Shown: one piece after another, positions 1-10,951 of the stretch
Layout: the number at the start of each line of letters is the position of its first letter
Numbering within the stretch: position 1 is the stretch's first letter
Assembly: GCA_963678705.1 (NCBI GenBank)
Contig: OY783208.1
Span: 12,893,782 to 12,957,781, forward strand
Origin: Panorpa germanica
Lineage: Eukaryota; Arthropoda; Insecta; Mecoptera; Panorpidae
DNA length: 64,000 nucleotides
Direction of reading: 5' to 3'
Made by a program: the position numbers and the translations under genes
Notes under the pieces: generated by a model
The model's input: the letters and a program-made list of their open reading frames with translations, nothing else
What the model was told of the DNA's origin: nothing
Databases searched by the model: none

Positions 1-2936
1 GCAGTTATTTGCTTACAACATATTTTTACGAAATTTAAACGACCAAGAAATATGAAAAACTTAATTAAACCACTGTACGAACCTTACTTTAAGCTTCTCG
101 TCAACTTTGTTGATGTAAAATGATCTTTCTTCACTGATTAAAATTTGAAAAATTCTATTTTGAAGGAATTAATTTCTTTTGTAGTTAAACACTAAATAAA
201 ATGTTTATGAATATTTTTGACATTATATTTTGGAGTCTAAAGTGACACTATATTTGTATAACTGCTAACAGCAAGTTAGACAACACTAAAACATGAAACA
301 GCAAAGCATAGAACAGCAAGGCAGGCAACATTAAAGCATGGAACATCAAAACAGGCAACACCAAAACTGGCAAGAGTAAAGTATTATTTGTCTTATCGCG
401 TTCTTTGTCGATTGTCAGATTCCAATGCTTTGATGTTTTTGATTACCGCTATTATAGCGAATATGTTCGTATTCGTGTACGGATACATTAAATGATTCGT
501 ATTCATATCACGCATATAGGAACGTAGCGATAGGCTGTCGTCTAGCGCACTTATTACTATTTCACTGTTTGGACTAAAAAGACTGTTTGGTCATGCACAG
601 CAAGGCGTAGAATTTTCTATTTTGATATATTTTTTAATAATTCAGAATTTGAATATATAAAATCAGAATGTTTTGAATATTTAGAAAATCGTAAACGATA
701 ATTGAAATAAATGAATAGAAGTTCGTTGCTTTGCTGACAACAACATATCTTCACGAATAAAAAAGTGTTTGCATCAGTACGAGTAAACATGTAAAGTTTA
801 ATATGATAAAACCAATCCGCGAGTCAAGCCGAGCAATAGACATTTACTTTTAAAGACCTTATTTACCAAACAGTGCTTTGGTTCAGCGAAAATAAAAGTT
901 TCAACAAAATATCAAATACTTTTTTGTTTATATAGACCTCTGTACTAAACAATAAATGGAATCATTCTTTGAGCTACAACTGATCTTGATATATTATTCA
1001 TAAAGTTGTATTATACTCGTATACCCAAAACAGGACGCTTAGATAGTCCTGGCATAGTGGTCCATCGCCTGTTTCAAGCAACTTACTAGAAAAACATTTT
1101 GAATGAATTATTACTTAAGTAATAATTAGCTTTTAGCATTTTAAAAGAATTCGATCTCTTAGGAGATGATACTTAGCTCAGAAGACACGAATAAAGATCT
1201 TAACGGTCGCTGAAGTATTGGTGGATGTGTCATAGGTACGAAGGAGAAACTTTTAAGTTTTGGTTGCCTTGTATTTTCACATAACTGTAAGTCGAAGTAT
1301 GCGTGCCAAACATTTACTATATTTTGTGAATGCATAGTAGTAATAGACGAGAATTTCTTGGGTTTGGCTGTTATCAAGTTAAAATGGTTGAAGTTCTACT
1401 TCTGTACAGCTCAGTTTCTGTAACGTATAATCCGTAGTTAATTATTTATAAAAATGTGCCAAGTTCTAAGTATAATCGAACGGTTTGTACCATAGTGGAT
1501 CACAAGATCTGAATGGCATTTTGTTTATTAGTTTTAATCAAACTATATTTCACTGGACTTCTGAATTTCATTGGAATTTTTTAAGCAACACTTTATAGTA
1601 CCAGAAATAAAGGAAGTGTTGACGCAACAGAAAGACAGAACTAGTGTTTTGAATTTGACGTTCTCCAACGAATTTCCTACATTTTCGTTAGAGGTTTGTA
1701 CTGATGCCTTTACATTTGTAATATATTTTATTTATCCATAATCTAATCCAAACAAACTATATGTATTGCAATTGAATTCACAATGATTTGACATCAACAA
1801 AAATATGGTAATAGCAATTATATAAGGTATAGCACAGTTTCCTTTTTAGAAATGATTTAAAACAGTCAATTTCCATATATATCATAATTTTTAGCTCAGT
1901 TTTACCAAACAACAAAACTTTTAAGTGTGAAAAAATGGGGTGGCACAGTTTTCCTAAAACTACTTGTACATAAAAACATCTTTTTTAAACTATTTAAAAA
2001 AGAAAATTATCAAATGGGTATCTATTTACGAAAATAATTAAATAAAAGCAGTAAGAAATAGTAAATAAGGGTTATTAACAGGAAACGTTGCAAATGGCAA
2101 ATGTAGAGAAAAATTCAAATCGAAACGAGATTAAACTCCATGAAATAAATAAAGCATACATTTCTTTTGCCAACGTTGCCAAATTTATTACTACTTTTTT
2201 ACAGATATTTAATTTGAATTAATATAAATTTGACATTAAGTATAGTTAATTTTTAAATTATTAAACTATTGTATGCATGAAATAATCATCTTAACCGCTA
2301 ACAAACTATTTAATTTGGAAATGAAAAATTAATTGGCAAAGGTTCAGTCTGAAACACATACTGTCTCAAAATTTTAGAGACCTAGGTTGCATAGTTTTTT
2401 TTTATACATGATTGAAAGTAGTCATTTTCCATACAAATCATAAGTTTTAGCTTAATTTCACCACATAATATAACTTTTAACTATAAAAAAAATGGTGACA
2501 CGACTTTTAAAAACTAGGTGTATATAAAAATTTTTTTTTCTGAAACTATTGCAAAAAGAAAATTATCAAAAGGATACCTATATACGAAAATAATTTAAAG
2601 AAAACCATTAAAAAACAGTACGTGTGGGTTATGAGCCGGCAACGTTGCAAATGGCAAATCGAGCGGGAATTTCAAAATATGAAAAAATAGTGAAACGGGT
2701 TTTAAAAACTACTTGTATGTAAAAAAATCTTATCACAAAAGTGCCTATTTTCAAAAATAATTAAATAAAACCAATACTTAACTCAAAAAAATGTTTGTCA
2801 TTTCTTTTTAAAGCATAATAGGATTGGGAATATTTGTAAGAAGATTGTAAAATCGTAGAGACATATACCATAAATATGTTCTATATTAAAGAAAAATAGT
2901 AAATAGTAGTAAATAAATATTTTAAACATTTTACAA

Positions 2937-2941
<5 letters not shown>
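1..2941. other. Left arm of monomer A, no gene recognised
   Basis: AT-rich DNA with many stops in all frames. It holds a CA-rich stretch of degenerate short repeats (about 270-380, AACAGCAAAGCATAGAACAG-like), a small palindrome CGCTATTATAGCG near 448-460, and two imperfect copies of a roughly 250-bp module (about 1860-2110 and 2410-2670). Each module copy ends in a CGTTGCAAATGGCAAAT motif. A 72-codon minus-strand frame at 1159-1377 recurs in all four monomers but starts at TTG and matches nothing I know. Confidence 0.6.

Positions 2942-2986
<45 letters not shown>
2942..2986. repeat. (TA)n microsatellite, monomer A, left
   Basis: Uninterrupted TA run. With the run at 7834-7889 it flanks the inserted segment and LINE1. 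The same site is occupied by other elements in B and D. Confidence 0.97.
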
Positions 2987-2989
<3 letters not shown>

Positions 2990-3650
2990 GGGTGACAATA
3001 AACTTATCCTAATTGACGTTTCCAATTGTGGGTCTACCTTACACCTTAGTGGGTGTTAGCTATATTACCAGCTGTGGTTTTAGCTGTTTTGATGTTATTT
3101 CAATCCTTAGTTGAGCCCCCATTTACAATTTAGATATATAAAAATAGTTCACAACAATATTATCAAACAACAAATATTACAACTAGTAATATTGTTAAAC
3201 GGATTCTTAATCTTAATGTCATCAACAACTAGTCAACACAACATTTCCCGAATTTACCAATGACTGCCATACAAACTGTGTATGTTACTACTATGGCCAT
3301 TTTAACAATCTCCTTCTGCGCTAACCATGCATTTTGCATGTCATAGCAACCGACTTGTCAAGTGAACGGGGTCCACAAATTGTTTCAAAAACAGGGCTAG
3401 TAACATTTGAATATAACTTAATATTAGCAATGTTCCTAACCTATTTTATAGAGTTCTTTATAATTATTATTTCAAACAGTTACAGTTTGATCGTGCTGCA
3501 GTGAGGACGGGTTCCGAGAATCGCTTGCAGATTTAAAATTGTTGCTATTGTTCAGTAAATAACAAAAGGTTCAGTTTTTTGTTGTGGGATTTGTTGTTTT
3601 TAGTGAAAAGAAATAGTTGCATAAGAAGTTATTTACATAAAATAACAAAA

Positions 3651-4392
3651 ATGCCTGGGGGAATGAAGACGAGGAGGGAGCAGGATGAGAAGAGGATGAT
3701 TCAAACAGAAAAAGAAATGCAAGAAGAAATGAAGGAAATGAGGGAAAGATTAAAAAAGATGGAAGAAGAGTTCAAGACATTCATCGAAAAATCGCGCAAG
3801 GAAAGGGAAGATCTTATGAGGAGGTTGGAAAAGAGAAGGAAGAGGAAAAAGAAGAAAAGAAAGAAGAAGAAAAGAAAAAGGAAGAAACAGAGAAAGAAGT
3901 TAGAGAAAAGGTGGAGGAGCTGGAAAAAGAACAGGAAATGGCCAGGAAGCGCGAGAAGAGGGAGAACATAGTTATAAGGGGTGTAAAAACAAGCAAAATG
4001 GGCGCGGAACTGAGGAAAGAAGTGGAAGAGTGGATACAAAAAGAATTGAAGGAAGAAGTAAGAATAATAAAAGCGTTCACGGTCGGAAAAGAAAAGGGAA
4101 TAGTGATAGCGAGATGTGAGGGGGAAGAAAAGAAGAGAAAGATAATGGAAAAAAAAAGTACACTGAGGGGCACGGATGTGTACATAGAGGACGACTTGAC
4201 GTACAAGGAGAGAGAGTGCAGTGGCAATTGAGACAATGGGCAAAAAAGAAAAGAGAGGAGGGGAAAAAGGATGTGAAGGTCGGGTACAAAAAAGTATGGT
4301 GTGAAGGAACGCAGTATATATGGAATGAAAAAAACAAAGAACTGGAAAAGGGGGAATTTCGAAAAAATGGTGAAGGAGTTGGGGGAAAGTAA
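3651..4392 (+). pseudogene. LINE1 ORF1 (coiled-coil RNA-binding type), two frameshifts
   Basis: The start at 3651 (MPGGMKTRREQDEKRM) follows a short leader and opens a Lys/Glu/Arg-rich coiled coil. The frame is lost inside the GAA/AAG-rich stretch around 3830-3900 and resumes in another frame, giving a segment with RENIVIRGVKTSK and TDVYIEDDLTYKERE. It shifts again in a GAGAGAGAG run near 4210, then continues to a TAA at 4390-4392. That arrangement suits a LINE ORF1 nucleic-acid-binding protein. Both frameshifts are also in copy C, so they predate the duplication. Programmed frameshifting is an unlikely alternative because the shifts sit in simple-sequence runs. Confidence 0.7.
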
Positions 4393-7300
4393 AGAGAAGG
4401 GTAAAAGTGGGAGAGAGGAAAGAAGAGAAATTAAAAAGAGGATAAAGATAGGTTTCTGGAACGTGGCGGGTATAAAAAGAAAAGATAAGGATTTCTGGAG
4501 ATACATCAAAGGTTGGGATGTGATTGGGATGGTGGAAACATGGCTGGAAAGCAAAGAATGGGAAGAATGGGAAGACAAACTACCGAAAAACTACAGATGG
4601 GTGTGCCAAGGTGCTGTTAGGGAGCATAAGAAAGGGAGAGCAAAAGGTGGAATTATAATGGGGGTACGTAGGGAGCTAAAAGAGGAAAAGGTACCAGACA
4701 GAAGAGAAACAGCAGTAAGGAGGACGATAAAACTGGAAGAAGAGACATAAAAAATTGTAACAATATACAGTAAAGGTAATATAAAAGAAACAATGAAAGA
4801 AATAAAAGAAATAATTAAGGATGAGAAACAGGAAAACCTATTAATTGGAGGGGATTTCAACGCGAGAATTGGGGAGTTGGGAGAGGTGGACGAAATATGG
4901 GGGAATAGGAAAAAGAAAAGAACAACGAAAGACAAAACAATAAACGCCGAGGGAAAAGAACTAATGGAAATGCTAGAAGAACAAGGATGGATAGTACTAA
5001 ATGGGAACAAAGAAGGAGATGAAGAAGGAGAATATACCTATGTGGGAAGCAGAGGGGATACAGTAATCGACTACGTGGTGACAACGCTGGGAGGAGGACA
5101 GAAGGTAGAAAGAATGAAAGTGGAAGAGAGGGTGGACTCGGATCACCTACCGCTGGTGGTGGAGTTGGAGGCGAGGAGAGGTGAAAGAAAAGGAAACGAA
5201 TGGAAAGAGGGCAGCGATTGGACGGAGGAAGGAAGGAAGAAGTTTATGGAGGAATTGGAACGGAGATACGAGAAAGAAGGAGAAACGGAGGAGATGGAGG
5301 AAATTGAAGAGAGGATAAAGGAAGCCACCCAAAGTAAAAGGTGGAGAATATCTGATAGAACGGGAGAAAACAAATGGTGGGATAAAGAATGTAAAGAATG
5401 GAAAAAAGAGGTAAAAAGGGAACTAAAGAGATGGAAGAAAGGAGAATCAAGTAAAGAAGACTTCAAGAGGAAGAAAAAGAAGTATAACGAAAGGATAAAA
5501 GATAAAAAGAATTAGTTCAAAATAGGAATAGAAAAAGAAATTAGAGATATAACATCGGAGAGGCAGGCATGGGATTACATAAATAGGGAGAAAAAGCGAA
5601 GGAAAGAGCCAAGCAAGGAAATAAAAATGGAAGAGTGGACGAAACACTTTATGGGAGTACTAGGAGGAAAGAAAAGAAACGAGAAAATAAAGAAGGGGAT
5701 AAAAGAGAAGGAGAAAGTAAACGATATAAAATTAGGTGAAATAAAAACACAAATTCAAAAACTCAAGGAAAAGAAAGCACCAGGTAGAGATGGACTAAAG
5801 AACGAGGCGTGGAAAGCTGGGCAAGAAAGGATAGAGAAAGGATTACTGACAGCGATGAACAAGATATGGAAAGGAGGAAACCTGCCAGACCGCTGGAGAG
5901 AAGGGGTAATAACGCCGATATATAAAAAGGGAAATAGACATGAAGCCAAAAATTACAGGGGTATCACACTACTGAACACAGGGTACAGGATTTATGCAGG
6001 GATTGTGAGAGAAAGACTGGAAGAAGAGGTAAAAGTAAAAGAAATACTTCCCGAGACACAAGCAGGCTTTAGAAAGGGACGAGGGACTTTAGACAATATA
6101 TACGCACTGAACCATTTAGTTGAAAAAGAGCTAAGTGAAAAAGGAGGACAGATATATGCAATGTTCATTGACCTTAAAGCGGCGTTTGACATGGTCGACA
6201 GACAGAAATTGTGGAAGTACATGAGAAAGAAAAAAATAGATGAGGACATAATGGAATGTATTGAAGAAATTTACGAAGAAACAAGAATGAGAATAAGAGT
6301 TGGGGGTGAAGAATCAGAAGATTTCTGGACAGACAAGGGGTTGAGGCAAGGTTGTCCTCTGAGCCCCATTTTATTTGCGATATATACAGCAGACTTGGAG
6401 GGGGTAATGGAAAGAGGACAAGATGGGGGGGTGCTAATAGGAAGGCACTACAAGATATGGACTTTAGCATACGCTGACGATATAGTCCTGTTGGCAAAAA
6501 GGGAAGGAGAGCTGCAGGAGATGGCACACCGGCTAGGGAGGTATATAGACAGGAAAGGACTAGAGTTAAACGTGGAAAAGACAAAAATTATGGTATTTAA
6601 AAAAGGGGGTGGAAAAAGGAGACATAAAAGGTGGAAATACAAGACAGAGGACATTGAGGAAGTTGAAGAATTTAAATATCTGGGCTACACTTTTAAAAAG
6701 AATAATGGAGAAGAGGCGCATATAAGGGAGGTGGCAAAGAAGGCAGAGCAAGCAATGCGACGGGTATGGGGACTAGGGGAAAAGGTATTTGGGGGGGACA
6801 TACAAAAGAGAATATGGATATATGATAGACTGATAGCCAGTATGATGTCGTATGGAGCAGAGGTTTGGGGGTGGAAGGAACAAGAAAAGTTGGAAAGAAT
6901 ACAGGTGAGATATATGAAATGGGTACTAGGGCTGGACAGGTGCACGCCAGGATACATGGTGATGGAGGAGCTACAGAAGGATAAGATACGAATTAAAACA
7001 GGGGAAAGAGCGGTAAAATACGAGGAGAAATTGAACAGAGCGGAAAGCAAAATTTTAAAGAAAATAAGAGAGGATAACATATAGAATGGGGGGGGAGGAG
7101 GTCCAAAAAAGAGAAAAGAATACTTTGAAAGGAATGGAATGGCGATCGAGAAGGCAGAGAGGAGAAGAGAAGGTGGCGCAAGTGTGGCAGAGGAGCTAAG
7201 GAGCAGGGATAAGGAAACACAACAGCAGGAGAGAATGGGAAATATAGAAAAAAGTAACTACAATAAAAGATATAAGAGGTTATGGGAAAATAATGTGCCT

Positions 7301-7571
7301 CAGTACCTTATAGAAAAAGACATAAAACACATAAGAAGAAGCAAGGTTTAGATTGGAAAATGAGGAAAAAGGAAACAGATACTGGGAAAAGAGTGAGGAA
7401 AGAAAGTGTAGAATGTGTGGAGCGGAGGACGAAACACTGGAGCACATTAAGTTTGAGTGTAAGGAAAAAGTAGCAAGCGAAAGGAATATTGGCCAGCTAT
7501 TAAAGGGAGGCAGTGAAGGAAAGAGGTGGATGGCGGAAATAGTAAGAAGGAAAGGAAAAACAGGAGAATAA
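4325..7571 (+). pseudogene. LINE1 ORF2: endonuclease-reverse transcriptase, decayed
   Basis: The reading frame overlaps the end of ORF1; ATG at 4325 or 4367 are possible starts. The N-terminal APE endonuclease shows IGFWNVAG, GGDFNAR (about 4847-4868), VIDYV and SDHLPL. The reverse transcriptase shows NYRGITLLN, FIDLKAAFDMVD, LRQGCPLSP and AYADDIVLLA (catalytic YADD, 6470-6481). After it comes a C-terminal zinc motif CRMCGAEDETLEHIKFEC. Disabling changes are TAA at 4748 (private to A; C has TGG), TAG at 5513 and TAG at 7082 (both shared with C), and a frame change near 7335-7352 before the zinc motif. Most of the protein remains readable, but no full-length product is possible. Confidence 0.85.
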
Positions 7572-7830
7572 ATAAGCTGGTGGAGAATAATAGAGAGGGT
7601 CAAAAGAAGAAGAAGCAGAAAGCACTTTTGGAATTAGTAAAAGTCGAGAAGATTTTAAGTTTATTTTAAGTTTAGTTTTAAGTGTGGAATGTATATAGGA
7701 ATGAAATGTATTAAAAATATAATACTGTAGATTGTAAAGCCGAAAGGCATACACAATTAATATATAAATAAATAATAATAATAATTATTATTTTTAACAA
7801 ACTAATTATATCTAATCCTAAATAATATCC

Positions 7831-7833
<3 letters not shown>

Positions 7834-7889
<56 letters not shown>
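7834..7889. repeat. (TA)n microsatellite, monomer A, right
   Basis: Uninterrupted TA run between the CCCAC end of the inserted segment and the right arm, which begins TGTATTTATTTCAC. Confidence 0.97.
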
Positions 7890-7893
<4 letters not shown>

Positions 7894-7999
7894 TTATTTC
7901 ACTATAATTCATACAATTAAATGTAAATGTAAATGAATTGTTTATTATATTCATATAATACATTTTAGGATTTTATATTTTTAAATAATTCAACAAGCC

Positions 8000-9242
8000 T
8001 CAAACTTTTCCCTTTTTATCTTTTCCTAATCTTATACCAGCGTCTCCATCTTCACGAAATGTTTTCACTAAATCATTGTAACTTATGTTAGAGTATTTGT
8101 GACACCCCGACTTGTATGGTTTTTATCCGAAAATTTAATAACAGGCGTACTACTTGCTGCCAGAACTGCAGCAATTGTTGAGCTATCGTCATCTCCAATT
8201 AAAATTCCTAACTCCATATTTAAATCTTTTAATATCGTACTCTCTGAAATAATATGAGCAGCAGCAAATGGCATATAGCTTTTGCACTACCAATAAAATT
8301 AAGTTTACAGTCATGATTATCTCACAATTATTTTTCTCAACAAAGAGATCATCATCAACCGAAATAGATATGGTTTCTTCATTGTTGTGCATGGCAGCTT
8401 TTATTGCAGACTCTGTCGGTCCTGTATTTAATTCAGGCAGAATGAAATTGGAAAGTGCACTTTGTGGTCTGTAACATATATTTTTAAATGAACAATTAAG
8501 CAGAATGAAAATATTCATAAGTCTAACATATTTAAATACTAATTTTCAATCGATTCTCAATTTTAAAGATGACATAATTTAATTTATAATGCTTACAACA
8601 GCTGTTGAATTTTTTCAGAATTTTGAATTGTCATTTTTCGTTCGACTTTGGCCCATTCACGACAACTATTCTTCGCCACCTCCTCAATAGTTGTTCCTAT
8701 TTCATATTCATAATTTTTGAAAGTTTTTCTATCAAGTGATGGCATATTTAAGGATGTTAAAGTTTGTTTAGGTATGTTGATCCCATCCCAGCATGTAGCA
8801 CACCTAGGAAAATAGTTCATATATATTACATACACAATACACATGTATAATTATTTTCTATTGTCTAATTTATTTACCAATGACAACTTTGGAATTGACG
8901 TCAAAGCGTTTTCTTTTTGTAGTAGAATCAGTCACTTCATGCTGCTTGTCAGTTGGCACAAGATTATTTATATTACAAACAATGCACAAAATGTAAAAAT
9001 TTGAACTCAAGCCTTACCGTTCTTCTGATGTAAAATTTTCTAAATCCATTACATTTCATATGTTTAGCTAAATGATCTATTTCTATTATTCTCCTTCCCT
9101 GTACGATATTACATATGGGAGATATTGGGTTATCTATTATTTATCTTTTTTATCCTGATTTATTCTGAGCGACTCGTTGATTAAAATTTGTTTTAGTAAC
9201 TCTTTTGCCTTTCCAATAATAACGTTTTATTTCTTTACTCAT
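8000..9242 (-). pseudogene. MULE (Mutator-like) transposase relic with introns, monomer A
   Basis: Read on the minus strand from ATG at 9242: MSKEIKRYYWKGKRV, two in-frame stops, then QGRRIIEIDHLAKHMKCNG, ending at a splice donor near 9017. Further exons give SLNMPSLDRKTFKNYEYEIG (acceptor near 8806, donor near 8597) and, after an acceptor near 8470, SAIKAAMHNN and SISVDDD, then GSAKA in a shifted frame, then MELGILIGDDDSSTIAAVL and KFSDKNHTSRGVTNTL. This order matches the Mutator-like transposase domain family of animals (GRR.., LN.PS...TFK.., GSAKA.E, GD.DSST, K..D.NH). At least two frameshifts and several stops make it dead. The same relic sits in all four monomers. Confidence 0.75.
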
Positions 9243-10356
9243 TTTTATTGCACTCTATTACACACTATTGTAAATAATATTTTAAATATTTGCACAGTAT
9301 ATAATATTTAATATATTTATAAATATTATATAAAATATAACAATTTGGCTGTCAAAAATAACTGAAAAATTTACAGCGTTGCCAAATTCTTTATTAATTT
9401 TTCAAAATATTAAATTTGAATTTAAATGGCATAAATTTGATATTAATTATAGGTAATTTTTCACTTTTTAAACTATTATATGCATAAAAAAATCATTTTA
9501 GCAGGCAAAAAGCAGTTTAATAGGAAATTGAACAATTTATTTTCAAAGGTACAGTCCTAATATTTGCTCGTCCCTCACATTCTCCGAAATTCGTATTTCA
9601 TATTGCAGAGAGATAAATTTTTTGCATTGATGGTACCTTCTGTACCTCCTTAAGGAGAAAGTTATTTAAATTTTTATTTTATGTTACAGGATATTCCGGA
9701 AGGCAGCTCGCATCCTCTTGTAAAACTGAGCATTGATTGGCTGATAACTTTGTTATTTACAAATCATTAATAATATAATAATTGATTATGTCAAATAGAT
9801 CAAAATAGATTTTGGTGGCTATGAAAGTGAAAGCTAAATAAATTAAACAAAAATAAAAAATTATTTTGACTTAATAAATTCCTAATGCTAATAATGTTTT
9901 TTTTCCTTAATTTAAATAATGCGTTAGTTCTTGTAGATTGTATATAATTGGAAATTACAATAGATCGGCGGTGACTAAAAGGTTAAGGAATTCCTGGATC
10001 AACATTTGTTCAATGTATTTCTTTTATTATGTTATTAGTACGTTGATACATATTTGTTGTCAATGGTTAACACAGTTATTATGCAAATTTGTTTTGTTTT
10101 GATGATCTGTAAAAAAAACCGAAAATAATACAGGTAATTAGCAAAATATGTAAAATATTTTTTACATAAATGCAGCTACAGGTGAAGAAGAAATAATTAA
10201 GTAATAAATATTTTAGATAGTAATAGTTAATTTAAAATATATAACAAATAAACATAAAAAAATTAAGCTCAAAATTGAAATAGTTTAAAATGTTCATTGA
10301 AATGCTCCACTTTGCATTGACGTAGCTTTATATTAACCTTATAATAATTATATATA
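9243..10356. other. Right arm between MULE relic and solo LTR, no gene
   Basis: AT-rich and stop-rich in all frames. The part at about 9340-9560 resembles left-arm sequence at about 2160-2350 in the same orientation (shared GCGTTGCCAAATT, a TAAACTATT.TATGCAT stretch and CAAAGGT.CAGTC). Otherwise I see only poly-A/T runs. Confidence 0.5.
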
Positions 10357-10951
10357 TGGGATCGTAAAAATAAATCAAGCATACAAAGTTATTATAACTA
10401 CAACACCCGAGCTAGAAAAGTCGTAAAATAATGTTATTAATAAGGGTATATTGTGAACGGAACTGACTCAAAGGTTAAAGCAATTAAAATGTGTGAAACT
10501 TTAAACCACTGATTGAATACATAAAGGAACGTGCTTACCGAAATTAACTAAACGAATTCTTAAAAGTATTAAAAATGAACCGATTTAATCTAGCTAAAAA
10601 CTAATGTAGGACTGAGTATATAATAACTAGAACTTAAGATGGTTTGTTCATTCATTGTTCTGTATTTGTAAAGTAAATACCAACGTTTATATCTAACCTT
10701 ATTGTGTTATTATCATTGTTATTATTTTATTAAATAAATGTATTAAACAAATTATGTGATTCTTTATCATCCTGACAAGAAACTAAGATATTACATAGTT
10801 GAATATTAATTGAATTGACATTTGCCCTGAATTAAATAAGAGTACCTTGATTCCACATCAGATTAGCGGAATAGGTATCGTTTTCCACATCTGAATTGGG
10901 ATAGTACTCTTGTTTTCCACATCAGAAGTTAGATAGCTCTTGTTTACCACA
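10357..10951 (+). repeat. Solo LTR of the gypsy family, monomer A
   Basis: It aligns along its length with the LTR of the full-length element in D (50957-51559). Shared landmarks are the opening CGTAAAAAT, GACTGAGTATAT.ATAACTAG, CATTGTTCTGTATTTGTAAA, TTATCATCCTGACAA, and the repeated TTCCACATCAGA units at the end. It begins TG and ends CA, and is flanked by TATATA on both sides, as expected after LTR-LTR recombination. It is visibly diverged from the D LTR, so the insertion is older. The first bases still encode a tail related to that of the D polyprotein (RKNKSSIQS, then NYNTRARK). Confidence 0.85.

Larger units (their letters stand above)
3474..7781 (+). mobile_element. LINE1: non-LTR retrotransposon (APE-type), decayed copy A
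   Basis: About 4.3 kb element with a 5' untranslated region, a coiled-coil ORF1, an ORF2 with endonuclease, reverse transcriptase and a C-terminal zinc motif, and a 3' end of TAA/TAAA repeats. The 12-bp sequence TAATTATTATTT occurs just before it (3461-3472) and just after it (7782-7793), as expected for a target-site duplication. The uninterrupted target survives in monomer B around 26110-26125. The coding strand is extremely purine-rich. The Lys/Glu-rich style recalls LINEs annotated as golgin-like proteins in ant genomes (from memory, not checked). Clade unresolved. Confidence 0.85.
2987..7833. mobile_element. Unclassified ~0.53 kb TA-flanked segment, split by LINE1
   Basis: A segment beginning GTGGGGTGACAATAAAC and ending AATAATATCCCAC, bounded on both sides by TA runs. 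Minus the nested LINE it is about 0.53 kb. Its ends share only the inverted GTGGG/CCCAC, too short to prove terminal inverted repeats. It carries an internal 10-bp inverted pair (AACAATATTA at 3153, TAATATTGTT at 3187). It recurs in B and C at the same place and is absent from D. A MITE-like DNA element is possible; a family cannot be assigned by eye. Confidence 0.5.

Noticed and set aside
270-380. CRISPR-like short repeats.
   Set aside because: Units are degenerate and irregular, without constant repeats or unique spacers; the DNA is eukaryotic.
1159-1377. A 72-codon minus-strand frame present in all four left arms (also 15879, 34742, 49199).
   Set aside because: It starts at TTG, has no recognisable motif, and its conservation is explained by the recent tandem duplication.
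2798-3025. Tyr-Ile repeat peptides across the TA runs (also 36090, 26126, 58899).
   Set aside because: Translation of a dinucleotide microsatellite.
3701-7220. Minus-strand Ser/Phe/Leu-rich open frames opposite LINE1, repeated at 37047-40566.
   Set aside because: They are shadows of the purine-rich coding strand and have no domains.
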